A DNA stretch of 64,000 bases from Methyloceanibacter stevinii (GTDB lineage: Bacteria > Pseudomonadota > Alphaproteobacteria > Rhizobiales > Methyloligellaceae), in contig NZ_LPWE01000010.1 in NCBI RefSeq assembly GCF_001723355.1, forward strand, positions 1 through 64,000, written 5' to 3'. A program made the position numbers and the translations under genes. Below, piece by piece: positions 18,033 through 27,333 of this stretch. The notes below the pieces were generated by a model. The model had not been told where the DNA came from. It saw only the letters and a program-made list of their open reading frames with translations, and searched no databases. The number at the start of each line of letters is the position of its first letter. Position 1 is the first letter of the stretch.

Positions 18033-21000
18033 ATGCTTGAACGGATTGTCCAACGTGGAACCCTTGTGACGGTGATGACGCTCATCGTCTGCGTCTTGGG
18101 TATTCTCGCGGCCTTCCGCATTCCCGTCCAGATGATCCCCGACCTCGAGGTTCGCACGGTGACCGTGCATACGCGCTGGCCAGGCGCGACGCCCCAGGAC
18201 GTGGAGAAGGAGATCATCATCGAGCAGGAGGAGTATCTCCGTTCGATCCCGAGCCTGGAGCGCATCATCTCGCGGTCCTCCAGTGGCGAAGCACGGATCG
18301 AGCTGGAGTTCCCCTACAATATCGATCTCAACGAGACGCTCATCCGCATCAACAACGCGCTGAGCCAGGTCCCCTCCTATCCGGAGGACGTCGACCAGCC
18401 GCGCGTGCGGGCAAGTTCGTTCAGCGCCAATTCCTTCATGTACTTCCGGGTCTCGCCGCTCCCGGGCAATCCGCGTCATCTGAACATGGACATGATGCGC
18501 GACTTCATCGACGACCACGTGCGAGCGCGGCTGGAAAGCGTGAAAGACGTCTCGGACGTCCGGCTCGGCGGCGGCGCCGAGAAGCAGATACAGATCATGG
18601 TCGACCCCGCCGCGCTGGCGGAACGCAAGATCTCCCTGACCGACGTCCGCCGCGCGGTCTCCGAGCGCAATCGCGACACCTCAGGCGGCGAGATCGAGAG
18701 CGGCAAGCGGCGCTACCTGCTGCGCACCATCGGCCGGTTCGACAAACCGGAGGATCTCGAAGAGCTCATCATCGCCCGGCGGGGCGATAACATCATCCGG
18801 CTCGGGGACGTGGCCGATGTGCGGCTCGGACATTTCGAGATCTACACAAGGGCCTTCGTGAACGAACGGCCCATCATGTTCCTCTCGATCCGGCGCGAGG
18901 CCGGCTCCAACGTCATCGCCATCAAGGATGCGGTGATGGAGGAAGTCGAGAACATCAATCGCGAGGTGCTGATCCCGGCGGGCCTGGAATTGGCGCTGAC
19001 CGCGGACGACGTCAACTATGTCCAAGCCTCGATCCGCAATGTCTGGACGAACTTGTCCATCGGCGCGGTCCTGGCGACCCTAGTGATGTTTCTGTTCCTG
19101 CGTTCGGCCAAGGCCACGGTGATCGGCGTCATCGGAATTCCGATCTGTACCATCGCAGCCTTTATCGGGCTGCTTCTGGCGGGACGGACCATCAACGTGA
19201 TTTCGCTCGCCGGCGTCGCGTTTGCGATCGGCATGACTCTCGACAACACGATCGTCGTCTTGGAAAGCATCGATCTCGAGCGACGACGGGGGCTGGGGCG
19301 CCTCAAGGGCGCGATCGAAGGCGTCCGCAAGGTTTGGCCCGCAATTCTTGCCTCCACGCTGACCACGGTGCTCGTCTTCGTCCCGATTGTCTTCATCAAG
19401 GAAGAGGCCGGGCAGCTTTATTCCGATATCGCCATCGCCGTATCGGCCTCGATTCTCGCTTCGATGGTCGTGGCGATCACCGTTGTGCCAACTGCGGCGG
19501 CGCATTTCGATTTGACGCCGAAGGATAACAAGGCCGCGGATGCGGCCGACGGCGCCATCGTGAGCGGCGTGGGCTGGCTGATGGCAACGACGCTGCGGCG
19601 GGCGCTTTGCATCTTGGGTGTTGCGGGTGGGAGCGCCGCGATCATCCTGCTGTTGACCCCGCCCGCCGAATATCTCCCCGAGGGCGAAGAGCCGAAGATG
19701 TTCGCGCGCCTCAACGCACCGCCCGGCTACAATCTCGAAGCGGTGGAGGAGATCGGCGAGGACGTGCAGGCCTGGCTGATGCCGTTCGTGAACGACGACC
19801 CGGAACGCTTCCATCGCGGCGAGGCGGAAGTGCCCGCGCTCAAATACTCGTTCCTGATGGTGGAGGCGGACGGCCTTCGCATCGTCGCGGAGACCGTCGA
19901 CCCGGGCGACATCAGCAAACTCATGAAGGTGGTGAACGAGAAATACCGCACCTATCCGGGCATGCAGGCCTTCGTCTCACGCGGCTCCATCATCACCAGT
20001 AATGACGGCGGCACGCGGAGCGTCAGTCTCGATATCGCCGGTCCGAGCCTCGAAGAAGTCTATGCCGTCGCCGCGACCGCCTACCGCCGTGCCGGAGAGA
20101 TCTTCGACAATCCGCGCATCCAGGCCGATCCGTCGACGCTCACCCTGTCCCAGCCTTTGATCGAGGTGCGCCCGAAATGGGACCGCGCCGCCGAACTCGG
20201 GATGACCTCGGACGACGTGGGTTTCACCGTGGCCGCACTGACCGACGGTGCCTATGTGGGTGAGTTCTTCCAGGACGACGAGAAGATCGACATCTATTTC
20301 TACAGCAAGGACGCGCTGCGCACCTCGCTAGACATGCTTCCGCAGATGCCGGTGTACACGCCGCAGGGTACGATCGTGCCGCTGTCGTCGGTGGCCGAAA
20401 TCAGAGAGACCGTGGACACGAACACGATCCGCCGCATCGACGGCCGGCGGACGGTTACGTTGAACATTATCCCTCCGGAAAATGTCGCCCTGGAAACCGC
20501 CGTCCAGATCGTCCGTACCGAACTCGTCGATGAGATGAAGCATGCCGGTGAAGTGCCCTACGAGGTGAGCATGTCGATCTCCGGCGCTTCGGATCAGCTC
20601 GACGCCACGCGGGAAGCCCTCTCGGGCAACTATCTCGTGGCCGTGGTGATCATCTATCTCCTGCTGGTCGCCATCTTCACCCATTGGGGCTACCCGCTGC
20701 TCATCATGACCACGATCCCGCTCGGCGTCGCCGGCGGCCTCGTGGGTCTCGCGCTGATGAATTGGGTCGGTTCGTTCCTGCCGCGCTTCGGCCTCGATCC
20801 GCTCGTGCAGCCCTTCGACATGATCACCATGCTGGGTTTCCTCATTCTCATGGGCACCGTGGTGAACAATCCGATTCTGATCGTGGACCGGGCGCTGTCG
20901 AACCTGCGCGAAAAGGCGTTCGACGCCAAGGAGGCCGTAATGGAGGCCGTGGCCTCGCGGCTCCGTCCCATCGCCATGTCCACGGTGACCACGATCTGCG

Positions 21001-21212
21001 GCCTCGCCCCGCTCGTATTCATCCCGGGGGCGGGTACCGAGCTCTACCGCGGCGTCGGGGCAATCGTCCTGTTCGGCATTATGGGTACGGCGGTGGTCAC
21101 GGTCACCTTCCTGCCGGCGCTGTCGATCTTCGTGTTCCGGCTCGCGGGCTACGGCAAGACGGCCGACACGCAAGGTTCATCGGCCGCGCCGTCGCCGGCG
21201 CCCGGCGAGTAA
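18033..21212 (+). CDS. RND-family efflux pump, inner-membrane subunit (AcrB/MdtC-like)
   Basis: A 1059-residue proton-driven trimeric pump, starting MLERIVQRGTLVTVMTLIVC at ATG 18033; the much longer upstream frame overlaps the adaptor and is rejected. The family duplication is visible: a first helix then IPVQMIPDLEVRTVTVHTRW, porter loops, then GMTLDNTIVVLESIDLERRR and ASTLTTVLVFVPIVFI. The second membrane half contains MGTVVNNPILIVDRALSN and STVTTICGLAPLVFIPG. The proton-relay segment AFAIGMTLDNTIV keeps one acidic residue rather than the DD of AcrB, as in HAE1-like subgroups. The substrate is unknown. Confidence 0.9.
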   Translation: MLERIVQRGTLVTVMTLIVCVLGILAAFRIPVQMIPDLEVRTVTVHTRWPGATPQDVEKEIIIEQEEYLRSIPSLERIISRSSSGEARIELEFPYNIDLNETLIRINNALSQVPSYPEDVDQPRVRASSFSANSFMYFRVSPLPGNPRHLNMDMMRDFIDDHVRARLESVKDVSDVRLGGGAEKQIQIMVDPAALAERKISLTDVRRAVSERNRDTSGGEIESGKRRYLLRTIGRFDKPEDLEELIIARRGDNIIRLGDVADVRLGHFEIYTRAFVNERPIMFLSIRREAGSNVIAIKDAVMEEVENINREVLIPAGLELALTADDVNYVQASIRNVWTNLSIGAVLATLVMFLFLRSAKATVIGVIGIPICTIAAFIGLLLAGRTINVISLAGVAFAIGMTLDNTIVVLESIDLERRRGLGRLKGAIEGVRKVWPAILASTLTTVLVFVPIVFIKEEAGQLYSDIAIAVSASILASMVVAITVVPTAAAHFDLTPKDNKAADAADGAIVSGVGWLMATTLRRALCILGVAGGSAAIILLLTPPAEYLPEGEEPKMFARLNAPPGYNLEAVEEIGEDVQAWLMPFVNDDPERFHRGEAEVPALKYSFLMVEADGLRIVAETVDPGDISKLMKVVNEKYRTYPGMQAFVSRGSIITSNDGGTRSVSLDIAGPSLEEVYAVAATAYRRAGEIFDNPRIQADPSTLTLSQPLIEVRPKWDRAAELGMTSDDVGFTVAALTDGAYVGEFFQDDEKIDIYFYSKDALRTSLDMLPQMPVYTPQGTIVPLSSVAEIRETVDTNTIRRIDGRRTVTLNIIPPENVALETAVQIVRTELVDEMKHAGEVPYEVSMSISGASDQLDATREALSGNYLVAVVIIYLLLVAIFTHWGYPLLIMTTIPLGVAGGLVGLALMNWVGSFLPRFGLDPLVQPFDMITMLGFLILMGTVVNNPILIVDRALSNLREKAFDAKEAVMEAVASRLRPIAMSTVTTICGLAPLVFIPGAGTELYRGVGAIVLFGIMGTAVVTVTFLPALSIFVFRLAGYGKTADTQGSSAAPSPAPGE

Positions 21213-21311
21213 TCCACAGTCGTCCATCGACGGGCCGGCACGACCGAGGTTCTCGGCCAGTGCGGCGGCACACCTGGAATCGGTGCGTTTCCAGCGATCG
21301 TCGGGAAAGGG

Positions 21312-21388
21312 TGGCGCGCCGGGGAAGATTCGAACTCCCGACCCCCAGATTCGTAGTCTGGTGCTCTATCCAGCTGAGCTACCGGCGC
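21312..21388 (-). tRNA. tRNA-Arg (anticodon ACG)
   Basis: Minus-strand cloverleaf. The acceptor stem is GCGCCGG/CCGGCGC, the D-arm AGCTCAGCTGGATAGAGC, and the anticodon stem CCAGA/TCTGG with loop CTACGAA (anticodon ACG). The T-arm is GGGAGTTCGAATCTTCCC, then discriminator G and encoded CCA (21312-21314). It lies alone in a 419-bp stretch between the RND gene and the YcgN-like gene. The rest of that stretch shows no other gene I can support. Confidence 0.96.
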
Positions 21389-21631
21389 AAAAGGCCAAGA
21401 ACCGCAATGGGTTGGCGGTTCGGCGCGTCGAAGGCGGTCCGTGACCGGTCCCCTCAAGACCCGCCTAGCTAATACCTGGGGACTTCGATAGCAAGAGCTT
21501 CCGGCAATTCTTGTCGCAATTTGGCTCCGAGAGACGTCCATAGCGGGGCGATCCCCAAATTTGCATCGTCCGAACCGCTGTTCCACAACACGCCCGGATA
21601 TCAGAGCCTGACAAGTACCCTGACAAAAACA

Positions 21632-22057
21632 ATGCCCTCGACGAACCAGCCCGATTTTCTAGCCAAGCCGCTCTACGAGATGAGCGAGCAGGAATGGGAA
21701 TCCCTATGCGACGGATGTGGGCTCTGCTGCCAGATCAGAGCCGAGGATATCGACACGGGTGAAATCGTCCTGTCCAACGCAGCCTGCCGCCTACTGTGCT
21801 TGGACAGCCTTCGCTGCACGGACTACGCAAACCGGAAGGCCAGGGTCGCGGATTGCGTCAAGATCACGCCTCAGAACGTCTCGCAGCTCAACTGGCTTCC
21901 CCAGACTTGCGCCTACCGGATGGTGTTCAGAGGGGAACCGCTCGAAGACTGGCACTATCTCGTCTGCGGCGACAGAAATCGCGTCCACGAAGATGGCCCG
22001 TCCATGAAAGGTGAGCTTGTCAGCGAGGACACCGTTGATTGGAGCGACTTTGAGTGA
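21632..22057 (+). CDS. YcgN/UPF0260 family cysteine-cluster protein
   Basis: The protein has 141 residues, starting at ATG 21632. The family signature is intact: WESLCDGCGLCCQIRAEDID, then NAACRLLCLDSLRCTDYANR, DCVKITPQNVSQLNWLPQTCAYR and a C-terminal HEDGPSMKGELV. The conserved cysteines suggest metal or Fe-S binding as in the wider YkgJ/YcgN group (known family feature; the function is undetermined). The upstream extension to 21521 lacks the family pattern and was not used. It is a single gene between the tRNA and a lipoprotein gene. Confidence 0.88.
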   Translation: MPSTNQPDFLAKPLYEMSEQEWESLCDGCGLCCQIRAEDIDTGEIVLSNAACRLLCLDSLRCTDYANRKARVADCVKITPQNVSQLNWLPQTCAYRMVFRGEPLEDWHYLVCGDRNRVHEDGPSMKGELVSEDTVDWSDFE

Positions 22058-22143
22058 GACGTCCGGGCCAGCACGACAGCGACAGACAACCCGACATGTT
22101 TTTCGGCTATACTCGTGCCCATAACTGTCAAGGGAGAAACACC

Positions 22144-22512
22144 ATGACTCGACATGTCTCACGATGGACCGCCATGTTCGCGGCAGCCGCACTGGCTTTG
22201 ACGCTCGCCAGCTGCGATGCCCCGAAAGAGGAAGATACCGCCACCGAAAGCAGCGGCTTCATCGGCAGCTACACGACCAAGGACACGCAAGGCAACGATA
22301 TGTCCGTTACCCTCGACGAGGAGGGCTCGGCCACAGGCACACGCGCTGGCGACGACCTGACCGGCTCGTGGAAGGCCGAGGGTGACACCGCCACCGTGAA
22401 CTGGGCCGACGGCTGGGTGACGAAGATCACCAAGGACGGCGACAGCTACAGCAAGACGGCCTACAAGGACGGCAAGGAAGAAGGCAGCGCCGTCCCAGCC
22501 GAGAAGAACTAG
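22144..22512 (+). CDS. Small predicted lipoprotein
   Basis: The protein has 122 residues, ATG 22144 behind AAGGGAGA. A lipoprotein signal peptide, AMFAAAALALTLASC, ends in lipobox LASC (Cys at residue 24). The mature part is a short acidic linker plus a beta-rich domain with the repeated feel of SGFIGSYTTKDTQGNDMSVT and DLTGSWKAEGDTATVNWADG. It has no recognised family; the GSW/GSY-type repeats are like small calycin-type or META-like folds, but that is a guess. It is followed by a hairpin. Confidence 0.8.
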   Translation: MTRHVSRWTAMFAAAALALTLASCDAPKEEDTATESSGFIGSYTTKDTQGNDMSVTLDEEGSATGTRAGDDLTGSWKAEGDTATVNWADGWVTKITKDGDSYSKTAYKDGKEEGSAVPAEKN

Positions 22513-22514
22513 CA

Positions 22515-22535
22515 AGGCGCTTTTCCCCAGCGCCT
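22515..22535. terminator. Hairpin between convergent lipoprotein and histidine kinase genes
   Basis: AGGCGCT (22515-22521) and AGCGCCT (22529-22535) form a perfect 7-bp stem with a 7-nt loop, between two convergent stop codons 30 bp apart. T residues lie in the loop, not after the stem. A shared bidirectional terminator is likely by position. Confidence 0.5.
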
Positions 22536-22542
22536 CTAACGG

Positions 22543-24003
22543 CTAAGCACGGCGGCGCCGCGCCCGCTCCAGTTCGACAACGACGTCGGGTAGGGTAATG
22601 CGGAACGTGGCGCCGCCGTCATTGCTGACCAATTCGATATGGCCCCCATGGGCCATGATCAGCTCGGCCGCGATGGCCAAGCCCAATCCCGAGCCACCTT
22701 TGCGCGCCACGCTCTGAAACGCCTGGAACAGGCGCTTGCGCGCTTGCTCGGGAACCCCGGGCCCCGTATCCACGACATCGATCGTCACCACTGCGCCGTC
22801 CCGCCGCGCGAACACGCTAATCGTGCCCATGCCGTCGGGCACGCTTTCGAATGCCTGCACCGCGTTGCGGCAAAGGTTTGAGAGAACCCGGTAGAGATGG
22901 TCGCGGTCCGCATCGACCTCGATCCCGCTCTCCAGATTCACGTCCCAATCGATCGCCCCTTCACGCGGGAGGCCGAGCGCATCGCCCACCTCGGTCACGA
23001 GCGGCGCCAGCGCGAAGCGCGCACGATTGGGGGGCGCCTCCTGAGCCTGGCCGAAGTCGAGCGTTTGGACACAGAGGCGAATGGCCCGGTCGAGCGATGC
23101 AATCAGCTTCGGCACCAGCCGCTGCACGGTCGGATCCCGCACTTCGGCGAGGCGGTCGGACAGGAGCTGCGCGCTCGACAGCATGTTGCGCAGATCGTGG
23201 CTGATCTTGCTCACCGCCAGCCCGAGCGCGGCCAAACGCGTCTTCTGCGACAGCGTTTGAGAGAGTTCGTTCTGCATCGCGGCGAGTTCGCGCTCCGCCG
23301 TGCCGATCTCGTCGCGCCGGCTCGAGGGCGCGATGATCCGGCTCGGATCCTCGGGCTGCTCGGCGAACCGCACCATATTGCGTGTGAGCTGCGTCATGGG
23401 CTTCACGAGCAGCCAGTCGAGCGCGAGGAAAACGAGCGTCGCGGTAATGATCGAAATCAGGATGGACAGGCCGAGAATGTCGAGCCCGTATTTCAGCATG
23501 GCCGCCTTGAGCGGCCCCTCCTCCATCACGACATCGACCATCTCGCCGGGACTGAAGTCGGGCTCGCCGACAACGCGGATCACGCGATTGTCCGGGGCGA
23601 GATAGACCATAAGCGCGTCGCCGATGAGGTAGGCCCAAGAGGCCTCGCGCAGATCGTAGGTCTCGACCTCTTGGGGCTTGGCCATCCGCACGATGAGCAC
23701 GCGCGAATCCTCGTGCTTCACCGAGATGGCTTTCACCCGCGCACGATCCAGAAGCTCGTCGCGCAGCTTGGTCGGCAGGCGTCCGTCCGGCGCCGCCTCT
23801 GCGGCGAGCGAGGCGATCTGCGCCGCCTGCAGCCGCTCCATCAGCCATTGGCGCCGGAAATTCGACACCGACGGCACGAACACCAAGACCTCCGCCAACA
23901 TCACAAACAGGATGGTCAGCAAAAGCAGCTTCGTGGACAGCCCGGCTACGGCCCGGGTAACCCGCGAGGAGGCCAGGCTCTTATGCTCAGACTGGTCGTT
24001 CAC
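22543..24003 (-). CDS. Sensor histidine kinase (HAMP, HisKA, HATPase)
   Basis: The protein has 486 residues. A first membrane helix (about 24-46) leads to a periplasmic domain (about 47-172) and a second helix (about 173-198). A HAMP segment follows, then the phosphoacceptor box SKISHDLRNMLSSAQ (His269). The ATP-binding N-box is LSNLCRNAVQAFESV and the G-boxes are VVDTGPGVPE and GGSGLGLAIAAELI. No response-regulator gene is adjacent, so it is an orphan kinase. The stimulus is unknown. Normal length, frame intact. Confidence 0.92.
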   Translation of the reverse strand: MNDQSEHKSLASSRVTRAVAGLSTKLLLLTILFVMLAEVLVFVPSVSNFRRQWLMERLQAAQIASLAAEAAPDGRLPTKLRDELLDRARVKAISVKHEDSRVLIVRMAKPQEVETYDLREASWAYLIGDALMVYLAPDNRVIRVVGEPDFSPGEMVDVVMEEGPLKAAMLKYGLDILGLSILISIITATLVFLALDWLLVKPMTQLTRNMVRFAEQPEDPSRIIAPSSRRDEIGTAERELAAMQNELSQTLSQKTRLAALGLAVSKISHDLRNMLSSAQLLSDRLAEVRDPTVQRLVPKLIASLDRAIRLCVQTLDFGQAQEAPPNRARFALAPLVTEVGDALGLPREGAIDWDVNLESGIEVDADRDHLYRVLSNLCRNAVQAFESVPDGMGTISVFARRDGAVVTIDVVDTGPGVPEQARKRLFQAFQSVARKGGSGLGLAIAAELIMAHGGHIELVSNDGGATFRITLPDVVVELERARRRRA

Positions 24004-24176
24004 TGGTATTGCTCGTCATTTCGGCTCAAATCGCGTCGTCAGGTTCAAACGCGGCTCGGCCGGGCTATCGCCCTGGCGTCCCATCATAATACCCGTAATT
24101 GGAGCAAGAATCCCTAGTTTGTGGCCCCGGGGAACCGGCCGATTCAGGGGGCGTTACGGGGTGGGATGGTCGGCGA

Positions 24177-25601
24177 TCAGCCGAGCTTGCGCAGCAGACC
24201 GATGATCCAGTGCAGCCAACGCTTGGTCAGCAATGGACGATAATAGGCGAAAGCGACCCGCTTCGAGACTTCGGAGAAGGTCGGGTAGGGCAGAACAAGC
24301 GACGTCAGATCGCCGATGCGCATCTCCTTGGCGATCGCGACGATCCAGAGCTGCAACAACTCACCGGCCTCGGGTCCCACGAGCGTGACGCCGAGTATCG
24401 TGCCGTCCTTTTTCGTGATGACCTTGATGAACCCTTCCGTCTGGCGTTCGCATTGGGCGCGGTCGTTGTCTGCGAACGGCCAGCGGTAAATTCGAATGCG
24501 GCGGGATTTCTCGCGCGCTTCCTTCTCCGTCAGCCCGACCTGGGCCAATTCGGGATCGGTGTACATCACCCGGGGAATGGGCATCGCGCTGACGTCCGGC
24601 TTCAGCCGGAACAGTGCGTTCTTGATCACGATGCTCGCATGATAGTTGGCGAGGTGCGTGAACTGCTGACCGCCGATGGCATCGCCAATGGCATAGATCT
24701 TCCGGTTGGACGTCTTGAGCTGCTCGTTGACCTTGATGCCGCGATCGGTGTGCGTGACCCCGGCGCGATCGAGGCTGAGCGCCTTCAGGTTCGGCCGGCG
24801 CCCCGTCGCCACGAGGATGTGCGAGCCTTTGACGATGACGTTGTCCGTACCCTGGCTGAAATGGACCGCGAGCCCCTGGACCGACGGCTCCACACGCTCC
24901 ACCCGCGTATTGGGATACATCGCGACGCCGGACTCGTGCAGACGCTTGAGCACCACGCGCGCCGCCTCGGGGTCCTCCTTGGTGAGGAACTCTCCGGTGT
25001 CGAAGATGCTCACATCCGCGCCGAGCATATTGTAGGCCTGTCCGAGCTCGAGCCCGATGGGCCCGCCGCCGAGCACGATCAGGTGCTGCACCCGCTCCCC
25101 GAGATCGAAAATGGTTTCGTTGGTCAGATAGGGAACTTCGTCGAGCCCGGGGATCGCAGGCACGTTCGGCTTGCCGCCGGTAGCAATCACAAAGCGCCGC
25201 GCACGGACGAGCACGGAGCCCGCTTCCAGCGTCTCTTTGTCGAGGAAGCTCGCCTGCGCCCGGATGACCCGCACGCCAAGGCCGGTAAAGCGCTCGAGGG
25301 AATCGTTGGGGGCGATATTGGCGATCGCGCGGTGTACGTGATCGTGGACGGCGCGGTGGTCGATCTGGGCCTCGAGCACGTCGATACCGAAATTGGAGGC
25401 TGTCCGGACCGCATCGGCGCGCTTTGCCGCTGCCAGAAGAGCCTTGGACGGAACACAGCCATAGTTCAAGCAATCGCCGCCCATGAGCCCCTTCTCGACC
25501 AGCACGACGGAAACGCCGAGTTGAGCTGCGGCGGCGGCCACCGAGAGACCGCCCGAGCCCGCGCCGATCACGCACAGGTCAGGAGTTAGCTCCTCTTCCA
25601 T
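24177..25601 (-). CDS. FAD-dependent pyridine nucleotide-disulfide oxidoreductase (dihydrolipoamide dehydrogenase/mercuric reductase-like)
   Basis: The protein has 474 residues. An FAD motif, CVIGAGSGGLSVAAAAAQLG, is followed by the redox-active disulfide GGDCLNYGCVPSKALL. The NAD(P) motif is LIVLGGGPIGLELGQAYNML and the second FAD motif KIYAIGDAIGGQQFTHLA. In the dimerisation domain the usual catalytic HPTLSE of lipoamide dehydrogenases reads YPTFSE, so the base-relay His is a Tyr. That argues against true E3 activity. It starts 43 bp downstream of the stop of a TVP38-family gene on the same strand; this pairing is common in proteobacteria. The electron acceptor is unknown. Confidence 0.88.
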   Translation of the reverse strand: MEEELTPDLCVIGAGSGGLSVAAAAAQLGVSVVLVEKGLMGGDCLNYGCVPSKALLAAAKRADAVRTASNFGIDVLEAQIDHRAVHDHVHRAIANIAPNDSLERFTGLGVRVIRAQASFLDKETLEAGSVLVRARRFVIATGGKPNVPAIPGLDEVPYLTNETIFDLGERVQHLIVLGGGPIGLELGQAYNMLGADVSIFDTGEFLTKEDPEAARVVLKRLHESGVAMYPNTRVERVEPSVQGLAVHFSQGTDNVIVKGSHILVATGRRPNLKALSLDRAGVTHTDRGIKVNEQLKTSNRKIYAIGDAIGGQQFTHLANYHASIVIKNALFRLKPDVSAMPIPRVMYTDPELAQVGLTEKEAREKSRRIRIYRWPFADNDRAQCERQTEGFIKVITKKDGTILGVTLVGPEAGELLQLWIVAIAKEMRIGDLTSLVLPYPTFSEVSKRVAFAYYRPLLTKRWLHWIIGLLRKLG

Positions 25602-25644
25602 TCTTGCTCTGGTCCCCTTGCACCGAACCGGCCGGTTGCACCCA

Positions 25645-26436
25645 TCATACCGTCCGGCGGCTTAGCTTTTTTGCCACGACTGGAATGAGCGCCACCACTC
25701 CCAGCGCCACGACCGCCACGATAACGTCCGTGGTCAGCAGAGCGCCGGGATCAATCCCGAACTCACAGGAGTCATGACCGCCCTCACCGGCCTTTGCAAG
25801 ACAGGATTCGTAGGACGCCTGCTGCGCATCGAACACGCTGTCGAGCCCATTGCCGGCAAGCGCGAACGCGAACGTGCCGGGGATAATGCCAACAAAAGTC
25901 GTGAGGACATAGGTCCAGAAAGACACGCCCAAGAGCCCAGGCGCGAGATTCACAAGCCAGAACGGAAACACGGGGATCAGCCGGAGAAAGAGAAGATAGC
26001 TCGTTGCGTCTTCGCGAAACCCATCGGCGAAGCGCTGCAACTTGGGGCCGGCCTTCTCAACCAGAACGTCCCGCAGGGCGCTGCGCGCGACCAGAAAGAC
26101 GGCCGTCGCACCGATCGTGGCTCCGACCACGGACAGAACGCCGCCGAGGAACCAGCCGAACAGGAACCCGGCGGCGACCGTCAGGACCACGCCGCCTGGA
26201 ATCGAGAGCGCAACCGTTACAGCGTACAGGGCCGTGAATGCCGTCAGGGCGAGCACGTAGTGGTCGTCCATCAGCGCCCGCAGGCTCTCGCGGTTCGCCG
26301 CCAACTGTTCCAGCGTCAGATAGCGATGCCAGCCCATGGCCACGACCAGCGTAGTGACAGCCGCCAACAGCAGCAGCGGCCAAAGCCGTTTCAGCCAATT
26401 CGCAGCCCCCATAGCCATGTTTTCTGCGTGCTCCAT
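25645..26436 (-). CDS. TVP38/TMEM64 (DedA-related) membrane protein
   Basis: A 263-residue integral membrane protein with about six hydrophobic segments. It has the VTT-domain core ALYAVTVALSIPGGVVLTVA, then GFLFGWFLGGVLSVVGATIG, and the conserved FLRLIPVFPFWLVNLAPG and FVGIIPGTFAFALAGNG. The family is implicated in lipid scrambling or membrane homeostasis (known for relatives). It is first in a two-gene minus-strand operon with the flavin oxidoreductase. Confidence 0.9.
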   Translation of the reverse strand: MEHAENMAMGAANWLKRLWPLLLLAAVTTLVVAMGWHRYLTLEQLAANRESLRALMDDHYVLALTAFTALYAVTVALSIPGGVVLTVAAGFLFGWFLGGVLSVVGATIGATAVFLVARSALRDVLVEKAGPKLQRFADGFREDATSYLLFLRLIPVFPFWLVNLAPGLLGVSFWTYVLTTFVGIIPGTFAFALAGNGLDSVFDAQQASYESCLAKAGEGGHDSCEFGIDPGALLTTDVIVAVVALGVVALIPVVAKKLSRRTV

Positions 26437-26631
26437 ATCGACCGGCTCCTTCCGGGGGACAAAGACGCCCCGATTTCCGGCCTTCTATAGATAGGGCCTA
26501 CCGAACGGTTGGGGGAATGGCCTGTCGCAGCCTTGTGATGCTCCGTCAGCGTCTGTGAAGGGATTTCGGCCCGCCGGCGCCATTCCGGGCTGCTTTTCGA
26601 GGCGCTCAGGGCCAAAATATCCTCCGATTGA

Positions 26632-26660
26632 TTGACTTGGCCGCCCGCCGCACCTATAAG
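26632..26660 (+). promoter_or_regulatory. Sigma-70 type promoter of rpmH
   Basis: TTGACT (26632-26637), a 17-bp spacer and TATAAG (26655-26660) form a near-consensus promoter 75 bp upstream of the rpmH start. The gap 26437-26735 contains no supported gene; this promoter is its main recognisable feature. Confidence 0.8.
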
Positions 26661-26735
26661 CCGCTCCGAACCATTTCGCCTCCGAGGCCCCCGTTCCTTT
26701 GGTGAACGGCGTGGACGGATGGCAGGAGAAAGTCC

Positions 26736-26870
26736 GTGAAACGCACTTATCAACCCTCGCGGCTCGTCCGCAAACGCCGCCATGGTTTTCGCGCGCGTAT
26801 GGCCACCAAGGGCGGCCGCAAGGTTATTGCGCGCCGGAGAGCCAAGGGCCGCAAGAGCTTGTCAGCCTAG
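26736..26870 (+). CDS. rpmH: 50S ribosomal protein L34
   Basis: A 44-residue, highly basic protein of the exact family length, starting [20 protein letters not shown] from GTG 26736 and ending in [14 protein letters not shown] lies upstream as ribosome-binding site. It is followed after 25 bp by rnpA, the near-universal rpmH-rnpA pair, with a small hairpin (AGGCGG/CCGCCT, 26869-26887) between them. Confidence 0.98.
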   Translation: MKRTYQPSRLVRKRRHGFRARMATKGGRKVIARRRAKGRKSLSA

Positions 26871-26895
26871 GCGGAGTCAAACCGCCTCACCCCCG

Positions 26896-27282
26896 GTGAC
26901 GGCCATCGGACGCCTCAAAACCCGGTCTGAATTTGTGTTCGTGAAGGGCGGAACGCGCTTCGCGACGCCTTCGCTCGTGCTCCAGGCTAGGCGGCGTGCG
27001 CCGGACACCGCACACAGCCCCGAACTGGCCCGCTTTGGTTTTACCGCGACGAAACGCCTCGGAGGCGCCGTGGTGCGCAACCGTGCGCGGCGGCGACTCA
27101 AGGAGGCCGTGCGCCTGACCGCCGCCGACCAGGCCGTCGAGGGCTATGATTATGTGTTGATCGCGCGCGGGGGCGCGGTACAACGGCCCTTCACCGAGGT
27201 GATCAAGGATCTTCAGCGCGCGCTGACCAAGGTGCACGAGCCCTCTTCGGGGAAACGGCACCGCAAACCTCCTTCGGCCTAG
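26896..27282 (+). CDS. rnpA: Ribonuclease P protein component
   Basis: The protein has 128 residues, starting at GTG 26896 (TAIGRLKTRSEFVFV). The RNA-binding RNR motif is seen in GFTATKRLGGAVVRNRARRR, followed by LKEAVR and the late YDYVLIARGGA. It binds the RNase P RNA to mature tRNA 5' ends. The upstream in-frame extension overlaps rpmH and is not used. The small yidD gene often found between rnpA and yidC is absent; only 51 bp separate them. Confidence 0.96.
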   Translation: MTAIGRLKTRSEFVFVKGGTRFATPSLVLQARRRAPDTAHSPELARFGFTATKRLGGAVVRNRARRRLKEAVRLTAADQAVEGYDYVLIARGGAVQRPFTEVIKDLQRALTKVHEPSSGKRHRKPPSA

Positions 27283-27333
27283 CGCCGATCGGACGAGACG
27301 AGCACGACAACAGCCACCGGGCCCAAAGACGAC

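Noticed and set aside
1-21212. Decay of the NMG locus into pseudogenes
   Set aside because: Similar single-base indels occur in conserved genes across the window (engB, sitBC, cytochrome, peroxiredoxin) and several compensate locally. This fits sequence error better than relaxed selection.
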